Source: Phaseolus vulgaris
Taxonomy: Eukaryota; Streptophyta; Magnoliopsida; Fabales; Fabaceae
Direction of reading: 5' to 3'
Length of the DNA stretch: 64,000 nt
Assembly (NCBI RefSeq): GCF_000499845.2
Contig: NC_023749.2
Span: 31,141,699-31,205,698 of the forward strand
Part shown: positions 1 through 9,323 of the stretch, one piece after another
Layout of the letters: every line of letters begins with the position of its first letter
Numbering within the stretch: the stretch's first letter is position 1
Notes under the pieces: generated by a model
What the model saw: the letters and a program-made list of their open reading frames with translations, nothing else
Database searches by the model: none
Told to the model about the DNA's origin: nothing
Position numbers and translations under genes: made by a program

Positions 1-1389
1 AGGGATTTGTAGCAGATCACCTGGTCCTTCAGATAAGCAGGTCGACGGAGAGAGCAGCGAGAAGCCATAAGTCTTTGACGCAAGAAACTCTGAGATCGCC
101 GAGAGTTAGAGCTTGTCGAGGAGAGAAGGTGGACGTGATGCAGGTCTGCGCCGCCCATGAGCCAGACACTTGGATAACACAGTACAAGCGGTGCTTGGCA
201 GATGGCCTCCTCCCGCTAGATCCAACAGAAGCTAGGAAGGTAAAGAAAAATTCCAGCAAGTATACACTGATTGATGGCGATCTGTACAGGTTTGGGTTAC
301 TCACCCACTCCTGGAATGTATACACGGCGAGAAGTGCACGAGAGTTATGGCAGAGCTCCACGAAGGTATATGTGGAAGCCACGTCGGGGGTCGAGCTCTG
401 GCCGCGAGGACTCTCCGTGCAGGCTACTATTGGCCATCTATGAGAGAAGATTGCAAGAAATATGCCCAGTGCTGCAAACAATGCCAGCAGCACGCCGATT
501 GGCACAAGGCACCTCCCGAGGAGTTGAAGTCGATCTATAGCCCTTGGCCGTTTCATACTTGGGGAATCGACATCCTGGGACCTTTCCCGCTGGCGATCAG
601 GCAAATGAAGTACTTGGTGGTGGCGATTGAGTACTTCACCAAGTGGATTGAAGCAGAACCAGTGGCCCAGATCACCGCGCACAAGATCGAAGGTTTTGTA
701 TGGAAGAACATCGTGTGCCGGTTTGGAGTGCCTAAGCGCCTGGTGTCAGATAATGGGACGCAGTTTGCAAGCCACCTGTTGAAGAAGCTTTGCGAAGGGG
801 TGGGAATTCAACAAGTGTTTGCATCCGTCGAGCACCCTCAAACAAATGGCCAGGTGGATCAGCTAATCGGGTGTTGTTGAGAGGTTTGAAGAGAAGGCTT
901 GAGAAAGCCAAGGGAAGTTGGGCTGAGGAGGTACCCCGTATAGTTTGGGCGTACCACACCACCGAGCAGTCAGGAACCCACGAGACCCCGTTTAGCTTGG
1001 TCTACGGGTGTGACGCCATGATTCCAGTGGAGATCCAGGAGAGCTCGCCGAGATTCCAGAACTTTGTAGAGGAAGACTCGAATAAAGAGAGAAGGCTGAA
1101 CCTGGATCTGCTGGATGAGGTCAGGGAAGAAGCGAGGCTGAAGGCTGAGGCGGTGAAGAGGAGGATCGAGCGAAGATACAACTCAAAGGTGGTGCCAAGG
1201 CAGTTTAGAGAAGGCGATCTGGTGATGAGGAAGGCCCACCAGTACGAAATGGAGAATAAACTATCACCCAAGTGGACTGGACCGTTCAGAATAACCGAGG
1301 CGCTCGGGAACGGAGCCTACCGCTTAGAGACGCTGGAAGGAGGGGCGATTCCTGACCTGGAACGCCACACACCTGAAGTTGTACTATAG
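1..1389 (+). pseudogene. Tat-lineage pol 3' fragment: integrase, frameshifted
   Basis: Translation of 75-300, 347-880 and 790-1389 gives successive parts of a gypsy integrase in three frames. The zinc-binding region begins with HEGICGSH near 356 and is followed by the two Cys of CCKQC. The catalytic core shows WGIDILGP near 560 and the SDNG Asp near 750. The region of the catalytic Glu (after HPQTNGQ) is broken near 855, where one base appears to be missing. A C-terminal domain with GDLVMRKAHQYE and WTGPFRI follows and ends at 1389. At least two further frame changes lie between 290 and 340. This copy cannot make a full integrase, but it is recent enough to align almost throughout. Confidence 0.88.
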
Positions 1390-1642
1390 TTAAGAGCTTT
1401 GTAAGTAAAGACAAACACAATGTTATATTACAATGTCTCTGTTAAAACAGTTTGAAGGGGGCGCTCTTTTTTCCCTAAGGAGGGTTTTTAATGAGGCCAC
1501 CCAATAAAAGAAGAGTTTTCGAAGTATAAGGTGTTTTCAGATTGCATGTGTGCTATTTTCAAAAGTTTTGAAGAAAGACCTTGTCATTTGTACATGATTT
1601 AAGGCAAGAAAAGATATGTCGCGTGTTTTCTAAAAGGTTTAA

Positions 1643-1813
1643 GCCCTCATCGTTTTTCGCGATTAGAGGCACCAGTTAAGTTTTAAAGTCCTCATCGTTT
1701 TTCGGCGATTAGAGGCACCAGTAAGTTTTAAAGTCCTCATCGTTTTTCGGCGATTAGAGGCACCAGTTAAGTTTTAAGTCCTCATCGTTTTTCGGCGATC
1801 GGAGGCCCAGATG
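1643..1813. repeat. 45-bp tandem repeat, four copies
   Basis: A unit starting CCTCATCGTTTTTCGGCGAT begins at 1645, 1690, 1735 and 1780, an exact 45-bp period apart from one or two indels. It lies in the spacer between the end of pol and the antisense gene. Tat-lineage elements are known to carry variable tandem repeats in this 3' region, some of which have given rise to satellite DNA. Confidence 0.9.
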
Positions 1814-1849
1814 AAAGACCTCAACGCCCTCGCGCGTCTTGAGGCAAGT

Positions 1850-2290
1850 AAAAGACCTCCTCGCCGTCGAGCGAGTGCAGGCGAGAAAGAGGAAAAGTCC
1901 TCCGTGTTTCTGGGAGCGAGAAGATGTAACTCCCGGGGCAACGTAGAGGCAAGTTAAAGACCTCCTCGCCGTTGAGCGAGTGCAGGCGAGGAAAGGTCCT
2001 CAGTGCATCCAGGGGGGGGAGATGTACACCCTGGGCAAGTTGAGGCACCGGATAAAGTCCTTATCGCCGTTGTGCGAGCCAAGGCCAATTAAAGACCTCC
2101 TCGCCGTTGAGCGAGTGCAGGCGAGAGAAAGAAAAGTCCTCAGTGCATCCAGGGGGGAGGAGATGTACACCCTGGGCAAGTTGAGGCATCAGATAAAGTC
2201 CTTCTTGCCGTTGTGCGAGTTCAGGCGAGTTAAAGACCTTCTCGCTTATGCGCGAGTATAGGCAAGATAAAATCCTTCTCGTCTTGAACG
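1850..2290. repeat. 105-140 bp tandem repeat, about four copies
   Basis: Units starting AAAGACCTCCTCGCCGTTGA begin near 1850, 1955, 2091 and 2231. The middle two also share CAGTGCATCCAGGGGGG and TGTACACCCTGGGCAAGTTG. Unit length varies by internal deletion, and the last copy is degenerate. Short ORFs across this block are by-products of the repeat and not genes. Confidence 0.85.
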
Positions 2291-2862
2291 AGTTCAGGTA
2301 TGGCGAAGAGGGTGGAAGAAGCTTGAAAGGTGGCTAAGGTAGGTTCGAAGAGAACGCCTAGCCAGCCGGTCTTTAGCTCTGAAGTTCAGGGGGTAAAGGA
2401 AGATCCCAAGGGCATTTCTGCCCCAGATAAAGAAATGACTGCCAAAGCATGAGGCTAGGAAAAGCTGGTGTTACCAAGAGGTCTAGGCGATCGCGAAAAG
2501 TTCAAACACGGCGAGAAGGTTGAAAGACTTGTTTGATAAAGCAGGTCGAGTGGGATGTTGTTTGAGCCAATGATTGAGTTACAGTTCGTTGCTTGAAAGC
2601 TTTTCTTATGATCAGGTTAGCGCTTCAAGAGTACACGTTGTTTAAAGCGATTATTGCTTGAGTTTGAATCGGCTCGAGGCAGTTACGCCAAAGATCGTGT
2701 TTGCAAAATCGCTAAGTTAAACTCGGCAAAGTTAAGCATACAAAGAAGGTGAAAGCGCTCGAAAGGAGTCAGAAGAAAGAATATCCAAGTTTCGCGATTG
2801 AAATAAGTAACTGTTCAAAACACATATGCGCGAGTTTAGTTACAAGATGTATACAAGCAGAA
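2291..2862. other. Non-coding 3' spacer of the first Tat element
   Basis: Between the minisatellites and the stop codon of the antisense gene I see no coding region and no further tandem repeat. It probably contains the 3' UTR of the antisense gene on the minus strand. Confidence 0.5.
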
Positions 2863-5495
2863 TTATAAAGTAGCAGATGAGGTGGAGTTGGTTGAGTCTT
2901 CGGCGGGAACGACCTTTCCATCTACTACTTCGTTGTTTATTGACACCATGCTGAGGTCGAGATCGGGGAATAGGCATGCGAATTGTTCCCGAGCGGCTTC
3001 AAATCCAGCAACCAGAATCTGAGCGGAGCTTAGCTTAAGTTCTTCAATTTGCCTTTGAAATTCTTCAACCTGTTGCTTGAGCTCCTTGTTCTGCTGCTCC
3101 AGCTCTTCGACCTGTTTTCGGAGTTGTTCGTTGGTCTCTCGAGCATGAAGAAGGTCGTCAGCAACCTTCTTGGATTCCGCTTGAGCTTGGGTCAACTCGG
3201 CAGCCATCTTTCCTTTTTCCTTGATCGCCTCGGTGAGATCAGCCATGGCGTCATCCCTTGCTTTTTCTACTTGCCCGAGTAGTTTTTCGCGGTCAATCGA
3301 CCTTTGCTCCAGTTTTTGTACCTTATCGGCACTAGCTTGAATGTGAGCCTCCAGGTCGCTCGCCTTGGTGCGCAAAGGCACAATTTTGCTTTCTAGCTCA
3401 ACTTTCTCTTGGGCAAGGTCATGAACTTTGCGGCGGAGGTCAGTGGCCTCTTGACGCGCCAATCTGAGCTCGGTGCTCATCGCGTCTTCTACTCGGGAAT
3501 GCTCCATTTCCGCGAGCGTCAGATTGGCAGATAATTTCTCCACCTCGAGCCTCATGGTGCTGTTGTCAGTCCTGAGGTTGAAGAGATCATCTTGAAGCCT
3601 CTTGGTGGAGCTCTCCATAGCCCTCGTTATAATCGATGGGATATCCTCTGCGATGGTTTTCAGTTTAGCAGTCAGAGGTTCCCACATCCTTGTGACCTCG
3701 AGGGAAAGGTTTGCGGCTTGGAGAGGCGCCAGGGGGGCTTGTTGAGGGTTCTTGTCGCCACCTTCCTTAGCAATATTTTCAGTGGTTGCTTCCTGGCGTG
3801 GCGACGCAATCGGGGACTCGGTGATTAGGATTGGAGAGGTGTGAGCGACCTCATCCCCGATTGGAACGATTCCTGCAGCTGAAGTGTTGGAAGGAGGGCC
3901 CCCTCCTGCTGATATATGTGGTGTAGAGGCGCTCGGGGGGTCCTCCAAGAAATTTGGCTCTTGGGCCTCAGTTGCAGGTGGCGCAGTGGCCAATGGAACT
4001 GCTTGGACTGGTGGTGAAGGGGCTTGTGGTGTTGGCGATGAGGGAGGAGGAGCAGGCGTTGATGGGGGTGGTGAGGTTGGAAGAGGGGGTTGAGCAGGTG
4101 GAGAAGATGGTGCCACCCTCTTCCTTTTCGTGACAAGGCCATCCTCTGTGACCTCGTCGTCCTCTTCTTCCTCTTGGACGACTTGGGGGGCTTTCCGCTT
4201 AGGCCTCTTAAGGACCAGCTTCTTGCGTTGGGTGGGCTCCTTGGGCGGTGATCGCCCATGAATGATGGCCTTCTCGACCGCCGAGTTTGGCACCGTCTGG
4301 GAACCGGTCGCCAACCCGTGGTTTCGGGCGAGCGCCTTTAAATCGGCGAGCATGTTCTTACCCAACATGGTATCTGCATGAAACGAAAGTGCATGAGTTA
4401 GCTCAAAGGAGAAAAGGATAAGTGTGTGAGGCAATGAGACAGCAAAAACAGGCATGTGTGGAAAAGATAAAACCAAAGTCTTGTGCGTGTCGCACAAGAC
4501 GCCCAGAAACAGTATCAGAAGCAATATCAAGACAAGAGTGTAGCGTCCTAACCTATTTGGAATTCCAGCTGGTCCTCAAAGAACTCGAAGGAGATCAGGG
4601 TGGGGGTCAAGAATGTTATGTTGGCATCTGCCACCCTCTTCCAGAATAGGCAAAGGTCTCGGTCCAAAGCTCCCATGCTATCAGGACTTCTGGGCCTCCT
4701 GAAGCAGCTCTTGGACTCCTTTTTCCCCTTGTCCACCCAGTACAAGGGGAAGCCGTCGAGAAGGGAAGTGTCTTTATCATTTGCGCGTACTTGGATGAAC
4801 TTCCCCTTCCAATCCTTGTACGACTGCTGGAAGATGGTGAAAATGGATCTCCCAGCAATGGCATTCAGGCTGACCCACAGGCGGTCTCCTGGGTGCTTGG
4901 CCTCAAACAGGAACAAAAACACGTCCACCGACGCGGGCAACCCCAGGTGGGCGCACGTTATTTCGAAGGCTCGGACAAACGCCCAGCTGTTGGGGTGAAG
5001 CTGGGCGGCAGCGATGTTGAGCTCGGTCAGGAGTTCCCTCTCAAATCGAGTGAGAGGGAACCTGAGCCTGACCTTCTTGAAGAAAGTGGTGTAGACGAAG
5101 CAGAAGGGCCCGTCGGCGCTCACTTTGTCATCGGCACACACTGGCAGAGCGGCGGGGCAAGGCAGCACCATCATTCTCTCGTCGTGCTCCTTGTGAAACG
5201 ATTGGTGGGCCTCGTCCCCATTGGTCAACCGCAGAACCGCTCCCGCAGTGTTCACCGACGAGGTCTCCTTTAGAAGGGTTGGGTTAGCCCATGGGTATAA
5301 AGTCTTGAAGTCTGGCAGAGGGATGGGGGCTCCTCCAGCGTTAGATGGAGTCGCCTGAGCCAGGGGAGTTTGGGAAGATGCAGGCCTCACAGCCTGCGAA
5401 GAGGGAGCACCACGAACTTGTGTTGAGTCATGTGCTTGTGAAGGAGGGTTTCGCGCTGATGGAGGGGGGTTCGGGGTAATCTTGGTGCGAGTCAT
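2863..5495 (-). CDS. Antisense spliced gene of Tat element: Transposase_28-like plus coiled coil
   Basis: There are two coding exons on the strand opposite to pol: 5495-4553 and 4373-2863, joined across a 179-bp GT-AG intron (phase 1). The prediction is about 817 residues. Exon 1 (residues 1-314) carries a domain like the Putative gypsy-type transposon family (Transposase_28): LRFPLTRFERELL, then QLHPNSWAFVRAFEI, then SYKDWKGKF and FPLYW. Exon 2 starts with a basic stretch resembling nuclear signals (KRPKRKAP, TKRKRVAP) and a Pro-rich linker. A heptad coiled coil of roughly 220 residues and an acidic C-terminus follow. Read unspliced, exon 2 would begin with a hydrophobic run encoded by the intron, which I consider an artefact. 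The copy at 49419-51390 has the same architecture and intron phase. The function is unknown. Expression and splicing are inferred. Confidence 0.72.
4374..4552 (-). other. Predicted intron inside the antisense gene (phase 1)
   Basis: On the minus strand the donor reads AATAG|GTTAGG (GT at 4552-4551) and the acceptor TTTCATGCAG|ATACC (AG at 4375-4374). Exon 1 is 943 bases (remainder 1) and exon 2 is 1511 bases (remainder 2), so removal keeps the frame. It removes the stop codon that separates the two ORFs. Confidence 0.7.
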
Positions 5496-5503
5496 GGTAG
5501 CAA

Positions 5504-5743
5504 CTGCAAAGGAAGAAGAAAGAGAAAAAAAATAATAATCAGGAGGGTTACAAAGGCTGACTCGATCACAGAAGGAAGGTGAAAGACGAACGAATGTGAG
5601 TTCGTTGCGACGATCGACAAAGCCCTAAGTTACGCAGAAGGAGAAATGGAAAAACAGCCCACAGCGTATGCACCAGACAGTTACAGGATGATGCAAATCG
5701 GTGAAAATGCAAGGAAACCCGGCAGATGAAGGAAAGTAGTTAC
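5504..5743 (-). other. Predicted 5'-UTR intron of the antisense gene
   Basis: The minus strand reads GAAAG|GTAACTAC (GT at 5743-5742) and, after a pyrimidine-rich run, CCTTTGCAG|TTGCTACC with AG at 5505-5504. The intron is 240 bp and the ATG (5495) follows 8 bases after it. An unspliced leader would contain several upstream ATGs. No clear TATA box is visible upstream in this copy. Confidence 0.55.
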
Positions 5744-6080
5744 CTTTCGATGATCAGGAGAACGTTGAAGGGAGGTGGTGATCTAGAGCGTCGAGGAACG
5801 TCGAGAGCTTTCGCAGAAGGAAATGAGAGCGTATGCAAGTGTGAAGAAGGTGATGGAACAGTAGGAGCGTAAGGGGTTTAAGGGTTTTCGAAATAAGTTT
5901 TGGAAGCGCTAACGGCAGATGAAGAGAGCCGTTGATGAAGCCACGTGTCGAGCGATCGGTGAAGGGTTTGGTGGAGCGTCAGAGCAGCAGAAAGTACGAT
6001 CGCTTGGAATTCTGCGTCAGTGCCACGTAGATCGGTGTTGACGAGGGCTCTTTCAGTCTTTTCGCTAGACAAATCTTCGC

Positions 6081-6098
6081 TTAAGACTGGGGGGCTTG
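6081..6098 (+). promoter_or_regulatory. Polypurine tract of the first Tat element
   Basis: AAGACTGGGGGGCTTG lies directly before the 3' LTR start TGTACC. The younger element has the same layout, CTCGGGGGCTAG before TGTACTGG at 51729. It would prime plus-strand DNA synthesis. Confidence 0.7.
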
Positions 6099-6867
6099 TG
6101 TACCGCCCTGGTGGACGGGTGTGATGACGTGGCATCCTGCTATAGTGTAGGCATGTTGACAAGGCGCCAGGTTGGCAGATAGGAAGGAAGTCGGAAGGCA
6201 CGTGTGGTCGCCGATTGTTAAGTTGGCGTGTTCCGATTTCCAGTTTACCAGAATAGGCGATCGCCAGGTTGAAGATGAAGTCGCCAGATGTAGACTCAGG
6301 CGATCAAGCAGTCGGAGATCGCCAGAATAAGCACATCGCCGAAGGCGAAGGAGAAGCAGATTATGAAGGCGGCCGGCGAGACCACAGGGAAGGTGTATGA
6401 AGGCCCTAACTCGCCAGTTTCAGTAGAGATCGCACTCCTAAGTTAGCTATGCACTGGGCAGTACCATGCATAAATAACTTAGCCAAAATAAGAGTAGAAG
6501 CAGCGCCAAGTCAGGGAGCCTCCAGATGATGGCACGTGTACAGTCGGATGCGAGCCACGTGTCCAAGTCTGTAACTGCCAGGAGAGAGAAAACCACTAGG
6601 TATATAAGAGTTCTTAACAGACTTTCTGAGGTACGCACGTTCAGTTCATACACTTTACGCTTGCGAGTGAGAGAGGATTTGCACGGTTCTCGTTCTTAGT
6701 ATTTGGTGATACCGTCACTGACTTGAGCGTCGGAGTGCGATCGGCCGCAGCGGCGCCGCATCGTTTCTTTGCAGGTTCTTGAGATAGATCCAGAGGAGGA
6801 ACGGAAGTGAGAAGCGGCGCGCACGTCGATCCTTTGACGAGGCATTCTCCAGCGCTCCGGTCAACAG
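6099..6867 (+). repeat. 3' LTR of the first Tat element
   Basis: It starts TGTACC after the polypurine tract. A TATA box (TATATAAG) is at 6601-6608. Downstream is the U5 signature GAGCGTCGGAGTG...TTTGCAGG at about 6725-6777, a motif common near the end of plant gypsy LTRs. I place the end at GGTCAACA (6867), giving 769 bp. The partner LTR is outside the window, so the end is uncertain by tens of bases. Confidence 0.75.
6601..6608 (+). promoter_or_regulatory. TATA box of LTR promoter
   Basis: TATATAAG lies about two thirds into the LTR, followed about 120 bp later by the U5 motif. This is the expected place for the element's genomic RNA promoter. Confidence 0.65.
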
Positions 6868-7255
6868 GCAGGATCAGATTCTAAGCGCGGTTTCGTAAGT
6901 GAATGAAAACGTACCTTTCTCTGGCTTGAGCACAGTATTTATAGGATTGTCTAATGGGCTTTCTGTCCCTTGGGCTCATGGTGGTTATGGATATGTCTTG
7001 CCAGTCGTGCTCCGGAATACCCGGGGAACATATCTTCTTTAAACGCATATTCCTTATTTTTCGGAGGTGTATCTTAACCACATCTTCTTTAAACGCATAT
7101 TCCTTATTCTTCGGAGGTGTATCTTAACCACCTTAGCTTGTCACATAAATGCCCTTACATTTATTGTGCATTCGGTCGGTCGGTCAAGTGCATACGTTCG
7201 GTGCCTACCGGTACACAAACCTATGCTGAAAGAACTGTCCCACAAAGATCATTAA
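6868..7255 (-). repeat. Probable fragment of another LTR, minus orientation
   Basis: The composition is GC-richer than the following spacer. On the minus strand, CCTATAAATACTGTG near 6945-6931 looks like an LTR TATA box. The part near 7170-7210 (GGTCGGTCGGTCAAGTGC) is also LTR-like. No second end or target duplication was found, so this could be ordinary sequence. Confidence 0.35.
7031..7130. repeat. 50-bp tandem duplication
   Basis: 7031-7080 and 7081-7130 are two copies of the same 50 bp, differing at only two positions. The copies are adjacent, so this is recent local slippage or unequal exchange. Confidence 0.93.
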
Positions 7256-8998
7256 CTATTTGAGCAACCACCAACTACTTTGTATATAAGTGGAACCATG
7301 ATCAATTTTTTTCTCCACTGCCATATTGAATGCTGAGTCAAATATAACAGAGTCATAATGTACACGGTTCATCATCCTCAAATAACTCAATTATATTTAT
7401 TTTATTTGTTATTGATAAAAAAAAAGAGTAAAGAATCATAATGGATGATTAAGGTGAAATTGTCATCCTATGCACAATCTTTAAAAATGAAATATTAATA
7501 AGTGAATTTTAAGTATAATTCAACCTTACAAAACTGGATTATAAAGTAAGGTTTGCACTTGCTAATATACTATGAAATGTCTTTATCTTTAGTTGATGTG
7601 TGATTACTCATTCACATCGATACTCTCTAACTCGTGTGTGAGACTATATATTTATGGGTGACTGATAGTGACCTGATTGCGGGTGACCTAGTAAGCCCAA
7701 CAAATTTTTGCTATGATAAGTTCTAAATGATTATGATACCATATTAAAAAGGGAACTTTTAAATTTAAATCAACATTTATATGATGAGGTTTCCACCTAC
7801 TTATATATTATAAAATGTTTTTAAATCTAATAGTCATAATGTGGTTCTCCAACAATAAATAAAAATCATGTTTTTCTACATAATTTTTTTTTATCATCTT
7901 AGAAATTGTGTTTCTAAGCATGATTTCTTCTTTCTACGGTAATTTTTTTAAAAATTGTCTATTTAGTAAAATGTAACAAAAATTACCATTTAATAAATTC
8001 TCCTTCAATTGACTATGTTCTGTTTACATGTGTGGTATTGCAGTTGTTGTGGAGAAGTTACCGAGTGAGAATGCAACCAAATATGAAAAAACTTTTTCTT
8101 CTTCTGAGAGATAAGATGCTGAATCTGTCACTCCACGATTGCACAACGAGATGAACCTATATACAAATATTAATATATATATATATATATATTAAAAAAT
8201 TCTATATAATAATATATAATTTTATTATTTATTATTTATCAATAATAAAATAAGTATAGTTTATTTAACTTATATATACTTCATTTCCATAAAAAAGTTA
8301 TAAAATATATTTAATGTAATTCGGTTCATTTAATATATTAGAAGTTCAATTCTCATTAAGTATAGTTTAAATCTACTTTTCTAATAAAATTTGCGTAGTG
8401 GCAGAAAATAGGGCGTGTCTAAAGTGAATTGAATTACTTATAATGTAATCAAATTGGTTGCTATGTTTTTTTTTTCTTTTACTAAATAAGTGTCGGTACT
8501 GTCTAAAAAAATATCAATCACATATTATTAATTTCTTTATATAAAAAAGAAAAAATATTTTTATTAGTTGCGGTAGTAAAGGGTATTGAAACCTTTTTTT
8601 GTACATCTTGGACATGTATATGACTTGGAAAAGGATAGTTAATGGCATTAAAATGGATTGAAAGGTCTTGTCATGGGTATAGGTATACTATATGTGTGGA
8701 CAAATCAAATCTATGGGTTCGTAAAAATAAAAAAAAAATTGTAACTTATAATTAATTTATAAAAAAGAAAAGAAAATATAGAAAATTAATAAAATCATGT
8801 TTAAGAAATTAATTTATAAATAAGAAATGGTTACCCATGACCTAAGCATCTTACCCAATCTTAAGTAATTAATTAATGAATATGTTTAGTTCCAATTTAG
8901 GCCATATATAATATATCTATAAATTTCCAACTTCATACCCACAATTTAGGCATCTTGGACGTATATAATGATCGTTTTGCTTTTGAAGAGTATATAAG
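7256..8998. other. AT-rich spacer, no gene seen
   Basis: Long A/T runs and an (AT)n stretch near 8174-8190 dominate. No ORF of convincing length and no element ends were recognised. Confidence 0.6.
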
Positions 8999-9314
8999 TT
9001 TCTTCTGCCACCCCATATAAAACATAAAAATATTTTTTTATTCTTCTTGTGTCACCTCTATAGAGTAGTGTCTGGATTATAATCTAGACACACATTTGAA
9101 AAAAGACTTTTGAATTATGTAATCCAGAAATTAAAAAAGTCTTCCAAATTACATAATTCAGAAACTAATCATGCATATGAAAAGAAGTTTCCGGATAATG
9201 TAATCTAGAAATTAATTATAAATTTGAAAAAAGATTTTTGAATAATTCAAAATATTACAAATGGAAATTTTTAAAAATATAAAAATTTATGAAAAATGAC
9301 AGGAAGAAACAGCC
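8999..9314. mobile_element. Small MULE-like MITE
   Basis: The right end, on the minus strand, reads GGCTGTTTCTTCCTG; the left begins TTTCTTCTGCCACC. The identical 9-mer GTATATAAG flanks both sides (8990-8998 and 9315-9323), the target duplication size of Mutator-like elements. The interior has imperfect palindromes around ATGTAATCCAGAA. The left terminus seems to have lost a few bases. It resembles the element at 62179-62762. Confidence 0.65.
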
Positions 9315-9323
9315 GTATATAAG

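Larger units (their letters stand above)
1..6867 (+). mobile_element. Right half of a Ty3/gypsy Tat-lineage LTR retrotransposon
   Basis: The order is integrase end of pol (1-1389), a repeat-rich spacer, an antisense spliced gene (2863-5744), a purine-rich tract and a 3' LTR (6099-6867). The integrase is most like that of the complete element at 43352-52265, and a long region with an antisense gene after pol is typical of Tat/Grande/Retand elements. The 5' LTR, gag, protease and RT lie outside the window. Pol is frameshifted while the antisense gene is open. The right boundary is placed at a CA dinucleotide and is not confirmed by a target duplication. Confidence 0.85.

Noticed and set aside
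1821..2261. Short repetitive ORFs on both strands
   Set aside because: Produced by the minisatellite; the repeat unit has a length that keeps a frame open by chance.
3592..4259. Several overlapping frames opposite to or out of frame with the antisense gene
   Set aside because: They are shadows caused by the GC-rich, Pro/Ser-rich coding strand.
4374..4530. Hydrophobic N-terminus (MILLLILFLG...) of the unspliced coiled-coil ORF, which could be read as a signal peptide
   Set aside because: It is encoded by the predicted intron between 4374 and 4552; the younger copy has no such segment.
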